5,336 nucleotides of DNA from Syntrophaceae bacterium UBA5764 (GTDB lineage: Bacteria > Desulfobacterota > Syntrophia > Syntrophales > Smithellaceae), in assembly GCA_002418825.1 (NCBI GenBank), contig DIEW01000036.1:129-5464 (forward strand), given 5' to 3'. Position numbers and translations under genes: made by a program. Under the pieces are notes generated by a model. That model saw only the letters and a list, made by a program, of their open reading frames with translations, had not been told where the DNA came from and did no database searches. Positions 1 through 5,336 of the stretch are shown in pieces (within the stretch, counting starts at the first letter, position 1; each line of letters starts with the position of its first letter).

Positions 1-2101
1 CGTAGCGTCCGCGTTTGACGGCCATTGGCTTGCCGCACAATTCACAGACCTCGTTCGTTGTCGGTGTTTCCTGCGCGACGATGTCGCCGTTTTCGTCTTT
101 GGCTATATTCATGGTGTTCTTGCATTCCGGATAGCCCGAACAGGCCAGAAACTGCCCGAAACGCCCTTCCTTGACTACCATGTCCTTGCCGCATTTGTTG
201 CATTGAATATCGGTTGTGTGGTTCTTCACGTGTTGAACTTTGCCGTTTTCATCATGGGTGAAATTCATAGTGTTTTTGCATTGGGGATAATTGGAACAGC
301 ATAAAAACCGTCCATTTTTTCCCCATCTGATTACCATGGGTGAATTGCATTTCTCACAGATCAGATCCGTGGGGGTTTCTTCACGTTTGATGTCCCTCAT
401 TTCGTTCTTTGCCTTTTCCAGTTCCTGTGTGAACGGATGATAAAATTTGGTGAGCGTCTCCACGCGCTTGCTCTTGCCTTCTTCAATCAGGTCCAGTTTG
501 TTTTCCATGTCCGCCGTAAAAGCCACATCGAGTACGGAAGGGAAGCTTTTTACCAATAGTTCGGTGACAATGATTCCCAGTTCAGTAGGGAAGAATCTCC
601 CTTTTTCCAGCCGTACGTATTCACGCTCCTGAATCGTGGAAAGAATCGCGGCATAGGTGCTGGGGCGGCCGATGCCTTTTTCCTCCAGTTCGCGCACCAG
701 CGAGGCTTCCGAAAAACGGGGCGGCGGCTGGGTAAATTTTTGCTGCGTCTCCAGTTTAAGCAGTTTTAACTCTTCTTTTTCCTTTACCTCCGGAAGCAGT
801 TTATTCATCCCGTTTTCTTCTTCTTTTTCCTCTTTGCCTTCTGTGTAAACAATCGTGAAACCGGCGAATTTCATAACCTGTCCCTGTGCGCGGAAAATGC
901 AATGTTCGCCGGCGATATCAATGGTGGTTTGGTCGAAGAGGGCCGGATTCATCTGGCTGGCAACAAAACGGTTCCAAATAAGTTGATAGAGCTTGAATTC
1001 ATCATTCGTCAAATATTCTTTGATGCCCTGCGGCTTGTAGGAAATACTTGAGGGTCTGATAGCTTCATGGGCATCCTGCGCCTTTTGCGCGTTTTTATAA
1101 TACAGAGGTTTGGGCGGCAGGTATTCGGCGGAATAATTTTCCCTGATATAGTTGCGCACGGCGGCCATTGCTTCGTCGGCAATCCGGTAAGAGTCGGTAC
1201 GCATATATGTGATCAGGCCGACGGAGCCTTCTTTGCCCAACTCAATGCCTTCGTAGAGTTTTTGGGCGATACGCATGGTTTTCTTGGCGGAAAATCTCAA
1301 AGAGCGTGACGCCTCCTGCTGCAATTTGCTGGTGGTAAAAGGAGGCAGCGCCGAACGCTTCAGTTCCTTTTTTTCCAGCTTTTTAACGACAAAAGCCGCT
1401 TTTTTTAGCGTATCGGCCAGTTGTGAGGCCTGTTCCCCGTTAACGATTTTCGCCTTTTTGCCGTCGATTTTGATGAGTTTTGCTTCAAAGACCGGAGGAT
1501 TGCTTCCTTCAAATTGCGCCAGCAGGTTCCAGTATTCTTCTGGGATGAAGCCGTTTATTTCTTTTTCTCTCTCGCAAATCAGCCGCACCGCGACGGATTG
1601 CACACGGCCGGCGCTCAATCCTCTTTTTACTTTGTCCCATAAAATGGGGCTTATCTGATAACCGACGAGACGATCCAAAATACGGCGGGTTTGCTGCGCT
1701 TCGTATTTATCGAAGTCCAGCCCCCGCGGTTTTTCCAGAGCTTCCAGAACTGTTTTTTTAGTAAGGTCGTTGAACAGGACGCGATAGATAGTTTTACTCT
1801 TGTCTTTTACCACTTCAGCAATGTGCCAGGCAATTGCTTCCCCTTCACGGTCAGGGTCGGGAGCGAGATAAATGCGTTCTGCTTTTTGGGCCGCTTTTTT
1901 CAGTTCATCAATTGTTTTTTTCTTTGTTTCAATTACTTTATAAGTCGGTTCGAAATCTTTTTCCAAATCAATGCCCAGCTTGCTTTTAGGTAAATCCTTG
2001 ATGTGCCCCATGGAAGCAATGACATTAAAGTCGGAACCGAGAAACTTTTTTATTGTTTTAACTTTGGTGGGAGATTCCACCACGATTAGTGAATTTGCCA
2101 T
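1..2101 (-). CDS. topA: DNA topoisomerase I (type IA), C-terminus cut off by the window edge
   Basis: TopA is a cytoplasmic type IA topoisomerase that relaxes negatively supercoiled DNA through a 5'-phosphotyrosine intermediate. The visible 700 codons are in one open frame with no stop. The Toprim domain opens with IVVESPTKVKT, with the catalytic-type Glu at residue 9, and carries the metal-binding motif DPDREGE at 82-88 (acidic residues D82, D84, E86). GYQISPILW and GLSAGRVQSVAVR follow. The active-site motif GLITYMRTDS places the nucleophile at Tyr299, and HEAIRP follows at 345-350. FSEASLVRELEEKGIGRPSTYA is also intact (shown here as family-typical). The C-terminus has zinc ribbons: C582/C585/C602/C608, C634/C637/C654/C660, and a third beginning at C686/C689. 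The start at 2101 is preferred over an in-frame ATG at 2107 because AAAGGA lies 5 bases upstream of it. dprA lies 63 bases upstream on the same strand. The missing part is the rest of the third ribbon and whatever follows. Identification is secure. Confidence 0.97.
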   Translation of the reverse strand, partial: MANSLIVVESPTKVKTIKKFLGSDFNVIASMGHIKDLPKSKLGIDLEKDFEPTYKVIETKKKTIDELKKAAQKAERIYLAPDPDREGEAIAWHIAEVVKDKSKTIYRVLFNDLTKKTVLEALEKPRGLDFDKYEAQQTRRILDRLVGYQISPILWDKVKRGLSAGRVQSVAVRLICEREKEINGFIPEEYWNLLAQFEGSNPPVFEAKLIKIDGKKAKIVNGEQASQLADTLKKAAFVVKKLEKKELKRSALPPFTTSKLQQEASRSLRFSAKKTMRIAQKLYEGIELGKEGSVGLITYMRTDSYRIADEAMAAVRNYIRENYSAEYLPPKPLYYKNAQKAQDAHEAIRPSSISYKPQGIKEYLTNDEFKLYQLIWNRFVASQMNPALFDQTTIDIAGEHCIFRAQGQVMKFAGFTIVYTEGKEEKEEENGMNKLLPEVKEKEELKLLKLETQQKFTQPPPRFSEASLVRELEEKGIGRPSTYAAILSTIQEREYVRLEKGRFFPTELGIIVTELLVKSFPSVLDVAFTADMENKLDLIEEGKSKRVETLTKFYHPFTQELEKAKNEMRDIKREETPTDLICEKCNSPMVIRWGKNGRFLCCSNYPQCKNTMNFTHDENGKVQHVKNHTTDIQCNKCGKDMVVKEGRFGQFLACSGYPECKNTMNIAKDENGDIVAQETPTTNEVCELCGKPMAVKRGRY
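2..358 (-). repeat. Tandem zinc-ribbon repeat inside topA, 52-residue (156-base) period
   Basis: The first cysteines of the three C-terminal zinc ribbons fall at residues 582, 634 and 686, an exact 52-residue spacing. Units one and two share not only the CxxC...CSxYPxC core but also the linker after it: CKNTMNFTHDENGKV in one and CKNTMNIAKDENGDI in the other. The third unit is cut by the window edge at residue 700. Zinc ribbons of this kind are known in the TopA C-terminal region, where they contact single-stranded DNA. The shared linker suggests fairly recent internal duplication of a whole ribbon-plus-linker unit. Confidence 0.85.
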
Positions 2102-2106
2102 ACCCA

Positions 2107-2112
2107 TCCTTT
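2107..2112 (-). promoter_or_regulatory. Ribosome binding site of topA
   Basis: On the minus strand AAAGGA ends 5 bases before the ATG at 2101. It overlaps the alternative in-frame ATG at 2107, so it can serve only the 2101 start. This decides the start as MANSLIVVESP rather than MGMANS. Confidence 0.7.
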
Positions 2113-2126
2113 ACATATTGCCGCAC

Positions 2127-2155
2127 CCTATAAATGACAGTTTTCAATTTGTAAA
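2127..2155 (-). promoter_or_regulatory. Candidate sigma-70 promoter for topA in the dprA-topA gap
   Basis: On the minus strand TTTACA (2155-2150, five of six to TTGACA) is followed after exactly 17 bases by TATAGG (2132-2127, four of six to TATAAT). Transcription would begin near 2120, giving a short leader of about 20 bases before the topA start. The 63-base gap carries no hairpin terminator, so topA can also be read through from dprA. The AT-rich composition makes a chance match possible, so this is a moderate call. Confidence 0.35.
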
Positions 2156-2164
2156 GATAAATTA

Positions 2165-3286
2165 TTATCTTCGGGAAAATAGTTTTCCGTGATGCTGAGT
2201 TATTAAATCTTTTAATTCCAAAGACATCAGGGTGCCCAAAACATCCGCAGGCGGCGCGCCCGTGGCGGTGATAATATCATCAACGTGGATATTTTTTTCG
2301 GAAATTAAGTCAAAAATCTGTTTTTCCGCCGCAGTAAGATCGGGTTGCCTTTCCGTCTGCCGGTTATTGTTTGCGGAGCTTGCCGGAGATTTGAGATTTT
2401 TCATTTTTCCCAGCTGGGGAATAATTTCTTCCAGTATATCTTCGGCGTTTTCAATCAATTTTGCCCCTTCCTTAATCAGCTTGTTCGTTCCGCGCGAAGT
2501 AGGAATTTCCACGCTTCCGGGTACGGCAAAAACTTCCCTGCCCTGTTCCGCCGCCAGCCTAGCGGTAATCAAAGAGCCGCTTTTTTCTCCCGCTTCCACG
2601 ACTAAAACACCATAAGACATGCCGCTGATGATGCGGTTGCGCGAAGGGAAATTTGCCGCAAGAGGAGGTGTGCCGGGAGGAAATTCCGAGATGACGGCGC
2701 CGTTTTCCTTGATTTCAGCGAATAATTTTACGTTTTCCGGCGGATAAATGACATCCAAACCGCTTCCCAGTACGGCGATAGTGCGGCCGTGGGCCGATAG
2801 CGCGCCGCGATGCGCTGAGGTGTCTATGCCGCGCGCCATGCCGCTCACTACTGTTATGCCTTTTTGCGCCAGCTCTCGGCTTATTCTTTCTGTCGTGTAT
2901 TTCCCGTAGGTGCTGGCCGTTCTGGAGCCTACTACGGCCAAGTCAATTTCGTCTTTTTCCAGCTCTCCGTGCACATACAGAAAAGCCGGCCGGTCATAAA
3001 TATTGGCCAGAAGTGCCGGATAGCACTTATCCCGAAAGGTAATAATATTTATGCTTAATTTATTGAGTTTGTCCAGTTGATGTCGTGCTTTATCCCATTC
3101 TTTATAACCGGCGATGCGTGTCGCGCTTTTTTTGCTGATTCCGTCAATTCGCGAAAGTTCTTTCGGAGAAGCGTGAAAAACAGATTCGATGGAATCGAAT
3201 TTTTCCAGCAAGGAAAATATCGAAGCGTTGCCGATTCCCGGAATGGATTTTAAAGCTATCCAGTATATTAGATTATCGTAAGTCAT
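2165..3286 (-). CDS. dprA: DNA-processing protein DprA (Smf family)
   Basis: DprA is a cytoplasmic protein that binds single-stranded DNA and loads RecA on it. It is essential in natural transformation but is also present in many species not known to be competent. The protein is 373 residues, a normal full length. Residues about 8-65 form a helix-hairpin-helix region (SIPGIGNAS and IDGISKKSATRIAG). The Rossmann-like core at about 85-290 shows the family motifs VGSR (119-122), SGMARGID (148-155), LGSGLDVIYP (173-182), FPSRNRIISG (213-222) and EKSGSLITA (234-242). A polar linker (about 295-315, rich in Asn, Ser, Gln) leads to a winged-helix domain at about 316-370. The ATG at 3286 starts a family-typical N-terminus, but I see no purine-rich ribosome site just upstream (the sequence is AAAAATCATCC), so translation may be weak or rely on unstructured AT-rich mRNA. 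topA follows after 63 bases, a conserved neighbourhood. No frame damage is visible. Confidence 0.97.
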   Translation of the reverse strand: MTYDNLIYWIALKSIPGIGNASIFSLLEKFDSIESVFHASPKELSRIDGISKKSATRIAGYKEWDKARHQLDKLNKLSINIITFRDKCYPALLANIYDRPAFLYVHGELEKDEIDLAVVGSRTASTYGKYTTERISRELAQKGITVVSGMARGIDTSAHRGALSAHGRTIAVLGSGLDVIYPPENVKLFAEIKENGAVISEFPPGTPPLAANFPSRNRIISGMSYGVLVVEAGEKSGSLITARLAAEQGREVFAVPGSVEIPTSRGTNKLIKEGAKLIENAEDILEEIIPQLGKMKNLKSPASSANNNRQTERQPDLTAAEKQIFDLISEKNIHVDDIITATGAPPADVLGTLMSLELKDLITQHHGKLFSRR

Positions 3287-3304
3287 GGATGATTTTTAAT
3301 TTAA

Positions 3305-3324
3305 AAGCCCTGATTTCCGGGCTT
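3305..3324 (-). promoter_or_regulatory. Hairpin followed by U-run in the dprA leader, possible attenuator
   Basis: On the minus strand AAGCCC (3324-3319) pairs with GGGCTT (3310-3305) as a perfect 6-base stem with an 8-base loop, and the transcript continues with TT then AAATT. This is terminator-like but weak. It lies between the predicted dprA promoter and the dprA start, 18 bases upstream of the ATG. Since no minus-strand gene precedes it in the window, an ordinary gene-end terminator is unlikely. It could reduce read-through into dprA or shape its translation start. This role is inference. Confidence 0.35.
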
Positions 3325-3362
3325 CGTTGCTCTTGTGTTGTGGTTTTTGAAAACGAGGGTAA

Positions 3363-3390
3363 ATTACATCTTGTTTGCGCGGCATGTCAA
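3363..3390 (-). promoter_or_regulatory. Sigma-70 promoter for dprA(-topA)
   Basis: On the minus strand a perfect TTGACA (3390-3385) is followed after 16 bases by TGTAAT (3368-3363, five of six to TATAAT). The predicted transcript start is near 3356, leaving a leader of about 70 bases before the dprA ATG. This is the best promoter match upstream of dprA and is correctly placed and oriented. Confidence 0.65.
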
Positions 3391-3563
3391 GTGATTTGAG
3401 AACAGTGTTTCCTTATAGGCCAATTATTACAGGACGATAAAAAATATCGGAACGAAAAAATCTACCCTTTTGTTTTAAAGCCCAAATAGGTCTGCCGCGT
3501 GGATGTTCAAAATGGGTTGCGTAAAACGCGTCTTTGAGTTAAAAACTTAAACGGTCTTTTTGC

Positions 3564-3568
3564 AGGAG
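3564..3568 (+). promoter_or_regulatory. Ribosome binding site of the secreted-protein gene
   Basis: AGGAG lies 5 bases upstream of the ATG at 3574. The match and spacing are strong. The ATG also begins a clear signal peptide, so the start choice is well supported. Confidence 0.8.
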
Positions 3569-3573
3569 TAATT

Positions 3574-5229
3574 ATGTTGCGGGCAGAAAAAAAAATAATT
3601 TTTGTTTTAGTCGCGCTGAGTGCTTTTTTGTTTTGCGTGAAGGCGAGTAATGCGGAAGAAAGTTTGCCGCCCGTGTTATCCATATCGCCGCGGGAGATGA
3701 ATTTGGGCTCAATCGCTTCCGGAGAAGCAGCCTTTGGATTGTTCACTTTGAAAAATATGGGTTCGGGAAATTTAAGCTGGTCTGTAAAATGTCCGGAGGG
3801 TTGGAGGCCGCCGGCGGGAACAGACACGAGTACTTCCCTGCGGAAGAAAACCGATTATTTGCGGGTGGAAATTCTTTCGTTCCCTCTCAACGAACAGTTG
3901 GCAGAAGCGCAGCACTCTGTGGAAATGAAACTTGAAACCGAAGATCAAACCTTAATCTGCCGGAAAAAATTGTCCGAAGGTGCGCATAAAGAAGCAATCA
4001 AAATAACCTCAGAGGGAGGAAATCGGACTATTTTTGTCACTTTTTTCCTTTCCTCCGTTCAGGAAGAAGCTTTACTGAATTTAAATCCGACAAAGCTCGA
4101 TATGGGAAGTGTATTGCCCGGAAGGACCGCTTCCAGAAGAGTAACGCTGACGAACAAGGGAAAGGAAATGTTGAATTGGTCGGTGGCCGTGGAGAAATCC
4201 AAGCGTGATGAAAATACGGCTGAATTCAAGAAGGGCAGGTACATATCTTTCCTCAGCGATGAAATAACTGAGGAAGGCGCGTATGCGGTTCCTGCTCACC
4301 TGAAAGAAATGATGGAACTGGCGGGCAGATGGACGGATAATGAAGGATACCCTTCGGGCGCCGAAGGCGAAAATACAATGACACTGCGTTTCAGCGGAAC
4401 AGGAATTGTTCTGTATCTTTTAACCTGTCCCGACGCAGACAGCGTTGGTCTTTATTTGGATGAACGGCCTGTTACTGTCGGGAACTGTTCTGAGGTAATT
4501 GAAAAGCGCAATGGGGAATTGCCGGTTGCCGCAGGTCTTGCCGATGCTGCTCATGTGTTGACCATCGTCAGCAAAGACAGTCGGGTAATATTTGAAGGCG
4601 TCAAAATAATGGGGAAAAAAATAAGCCGTGCGCCGGCGGGCAGCATTGTCATTATACCCACGGCGGGAACAACGCTGACGCAGACCAATTACCTTCAAGT
4701 TACTTTTGCCGGCGGAGAACTTGCGCCCGGTTATTATGGCGGCAATATCGTATTTACGGCCAACAACAAACAAACGATTGTCGAGCTTTTTGCCGAGGTA
4801 TTGCCGGATAATATTACCAAACTTACTGACATTTATCGTTTTTCCAGCGCCGATGATTATCTGTATACGGCAAAGCCTCAGGAAGATGTGGCCAAATTGG
4901 GAAGGGGCAATTATAAAAAAGAAGGAATCGCTTTTCGTCTCTATGCGCCGGAGACGCCCGGAACAACCCCTTTTTATAGATGGTATAACACCTGGAAACG
5001 CGCCCACTTCTATCATCATGAACAAAGCGGAGGCGGAAAGAACCTTCAGGGATACGTATTTGAAGGAGCTATCGGCAATATCGCGACATCAAAGCTCACG
5101 AACAGCAAAGAACTGTATCGCTGGTATAATCCTTCCAGCGGCCGTTATTTTTATACGACGGATACGCGCGCGGCAAATATCAAGAAAAGGGGATATCGTT
5201 TCGAAGGTATCGCCGGCTATGTTAAATAA
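3574..5229 (+). CDS. Secreted multidomain protein: Ig-like (ASH/BACON-type) domains with a DUF5648-like C-terminal repeat region
   Basis: The function is unknown. The protein has 551 residues. Residues 1-27 are a Sec signal peptide: K6-K7, a hydrophobic core IIFVLVALSAFLF, and a likely cut after ASNA, so the mature protein starts at about E28. Residues 34-162 look like an Ig-like domain of the ASH/BACON kind (SPREMNLGSIASG, then NLSWSV, ending ITSEGGNRTIFV). A second copy starts at 168 (NPTKLDMGSVLPG, then MLNWSV at 199-204). It appears to resume only at about 356-411 (LAPGYYGGNIVF, TIVELFAEV). The intervening 218-350 resembles a galactose-binding-like jelly roll (FSGTGIVLYL, GLADAAHVLTIV). 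Residues 419-551 form three 47-residue repeats like DUF5648 (YRWYN, FYTT, GYRFEGIAGY). The mature chain has just four cysteines, C73/C129 and C285/C305, one pair per domain, which fits disulfides outside the cytoplasm. There is no catalytic motif, membrane anchor or sorting signal. A surface or periplasmic binding role is my inference. It stands alone, divergent from dprA, with a tRNA promoter starting 22 bases after its stop and no hairpin terminator between. Confidence 0.9.
   Translation: MLRAEKKIIFVLVALSAFLFCVKASNAEESLPPVLSISPREMNLGSIASGEAAFGLFTLKNMGSGNLSWSVKCPEGWRPPAGTDTSTSLRKKTDYLRVEILSFPLNEQLAEAQHSVEMKLETEDQTLICRKKLSEGAHKEAIKITSEGGNRTIFVTFFLSSVQEEALLNLNPTKLDMGSVLPGRTASRRVTLTNKGKEMLNWSVAVEKSKRDENTAEFKKGRYISFLSDEITEEGAYAVPAHLKEMMELAGRWTDNEGYPSGAEGENTMTLRFSGTGIVLYLLTCPDADSVGLYLDERPVTVGNCSEVIEKRNGELPVAAGLADAAHVLTIVSKDSRVIFEGVKIMGKKISRAPAGSIVIIPTAGTTLTQTNYLQVTFAGGELAPGYYGGNIVFTANNKQTIVELFAEVLPDNITKLTDIYRFSSADDYLYTAKPQEDVAKLGRGNYKKEGIAFRLYAPETPGTTPFYRWYNTWKRAHFYHHEQSGGGKNLQGYVFEGAIGNIATSKLTNSKELYRWYNPSSGRYFYTTDTRAANIKKRGYRFEGIAGYVK
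4225..4623 (+). other. Putative jelly-roll (galactose-binding-like) domain inserted in the second Ig-like domain
   Basis: This covers residues about 218-350 of the secreted protein. Visible features are an opening strand region with GRWTDNEGYPSG, then LRFSGTGIVLYL, GLYLDERPV, ELPVAAGLADAAHVLTIV, and a closing SRVIFEGVKIMG. The order FSGTG, then a short ligand-side strand, then GL..aaHvLtIv, then a closing strand is how many carbohydrate-binding-like beta-sandwich domains read. C285 and C305 lie within it. The assignment rests on pattern only, without a profile search. Confidence 0.45.
4828..5226 (+). repeat. Three 47-residue DUF5648-like repeats in the secreted protein
   Basis: The repeats align on YR at residues 421, 468 and 515 and on EG at 450, 497 and 544. 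Both series have an exact 47-residue (141-base) period. Each repeat reads YR[FW], about ten residues, an aromatic pair (LYT, HFYHH, YFYTT), a variable helix-like stretch, then Y.[KF]EG[IA]. The third repeat is closest to the usual DUF5648 text (YRWYNPSSGRYFYTTD, YRFEGIAGYV). The first is the most diverged. Such repeats are common at the C-terminus of exported bacterial proteins of unknown role. Confidence 0.75.
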
Positions 5230-5251
5230 AAGACATTTTCAGCGATTAATC

Positions 5252-5280
5252 TTGACAAATTAAAGGGGAGAAGTTATTAG
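5252..5280 (+). promoter_or_regulatory. Sigma-70 promoter of the downstream tRNA
   Basis: A perfect TTGACA (5252-5257) is followed after exactly 17 bases by TATTAG (5275-5280, four of six to TATAAT). Transcription should start near 5287, about 28 bases upstream of the tRNA 5' end. It begins only 22 bases after the stop of the secreted-protein gene, so the tRNA has its own transcription start. Confidence 0.7.
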
Positions 5281-5314
5281 GCTAAGTCTTTTTTATGGTC
5301 GGGTTTTAATGTTC

Positions 5315-5336
5315 GCGCCTGTAGCTCAGCTGGATA
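5315..5336 (+). tRNA. 5' end of a tRNA gene, probably tRNA-Arg (partial)
   Basis: The last 22 bases read as a tRNA start: 7-base acceptor strand GCGCCTG (5315-5321), TA at positions 8-9, D-stem GCTC (5324-5327), and D-loop AGCTGGATA up to the window edge. The acceptor and D-loop match the usual form of bacterial tRNA-Arg genes, which begin GCGCCYGTAGCTCAGCTGGATA. The anticodon lies outside the window, so the isotype is a likelihood only. A promoter sits just upstream. Confidence 0.85.

Larger units (their letters stand above)
3287..3573. other. Divergent intergenic region between dprA and the secreted-protein gene
   Basis: This stretch separates two genes that point away from each other, so it should hold both sets of control signals. 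On the minus side it has a good promoter (3390-3363) and a leader with a hairpin (3324-3305). On the plus side I find a good ribosome site (3564-3568) but no convincing -35/-10 pair. Small palindromes are present at 3435-3449 (CGATA, five A, TATCG) and near 3519-3529 (GCGT, AAA, ACGC). They are short enough to be chance. I see no RNA gene, and no known riboswitch that I recognise. Confidence 0.6.

Noticed and set aside
1275..1658. 127-codon plus-strand frame opposite topA
   Set aside because: It is antisense to an intact, motif-rich part of topA. It is rich in Ser and Phe, as expected for the reverse of a Lys/Glu-rich gene.
3501..3535. Sigma-54 promoter (GG...GC type) upstream of the secreted-protein gene
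   Set aside because: TGG and TTGC elements occur, but the spacing between them is wrong, and no GG-N10-GC arrangement fits.
3503..3550. 15-codon open frame (ATG to TAA) just upstream of the secreted-protein gene, a possible leader peptide
   Set aside because: There is no ribosome site before it and the composition is not informative. An ORF of this length is expected by chance.
3574..3654. Lipoprotein reading of the signal peptide through Cys21
   Set aside because: The residues before Cys21 are L-F, with Phe at -1. A lipobox needs a small residue there, whereas SNA at 25-27 fits ordinary signal peptidase I cleavage.
4420..5025. 201-codon open frame on the minus strand inside the secreted-protein gene
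   Set aside because: It is antisense to a gene with a signal peptide, recognisable domains and repeats. Its translation shows no family motif and it has no supporting ribosome site.
5230..5251. Rho-independent terminator after the secreted-protein gene
   Set aside because: Only the short palindrome GATTAATC is present. There is no GC-rich stem and no U-run before the tRNA promoter.
4706..5263. 185-codon plus-strand frame overlapping the end of the secreted-protein gene
   Set aside because: It overlaps the DUF5648-like repeats in another frame, which are clearly the real coding frame. The translation looks non-protein-like.

Overview
The window holds two housekeeping genes on the minus strand, one exported protein of unknown role on the plus strand, and the first 22 bases of a tRNA gene. 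The layout is: topA (minus, cut by the left edge), dprA (minus, complete), a divergent intergenic region of about 290 bases, a 551-residue secreted protein (plus, complete), then a strong-looking promoter driving a tRNA, probably tRNA-Arg, that runs off the right edge.

The source looks like a Gram-negative bacterium of intermediate GC content. The dprA-topA order is widespread in bacteria. The TopA with several C-terminal four-cysteine zinc ribbons, the clear sigma-70 TTGACA boxes, and the exported protein with Ig-like (ASH/BACON-type) domains plus a DUF5648-like tail would fit a deltaproteobacterial (Desulfobacterota/Syntrophobacterales-like) genome. That placement is inference from gene content only.

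dprA and topA read in the same direction 63 bases apart and probably share transcripts from a good promoter upstream of dprA. A second, weaker candidate promoter lies in the gap just before topA. Both proteins act on DNA: DprA loads RecA on incoming single strands, and TopA relaxes negative supercoils. They are neighbours by conserved gene order rather than as parts of one known complex.

The plus-strand gene is the least ordinary part. It encodes a signal peptide, an Ig-like domain, a second Ig-like domain that appears split by a roughly 130-residue jelly-roll-like insertion, and a C-terminal region built of three repeats with an exact 47-residue period. I see no new defence system, mobile element, CRISPR array or phage gene here.
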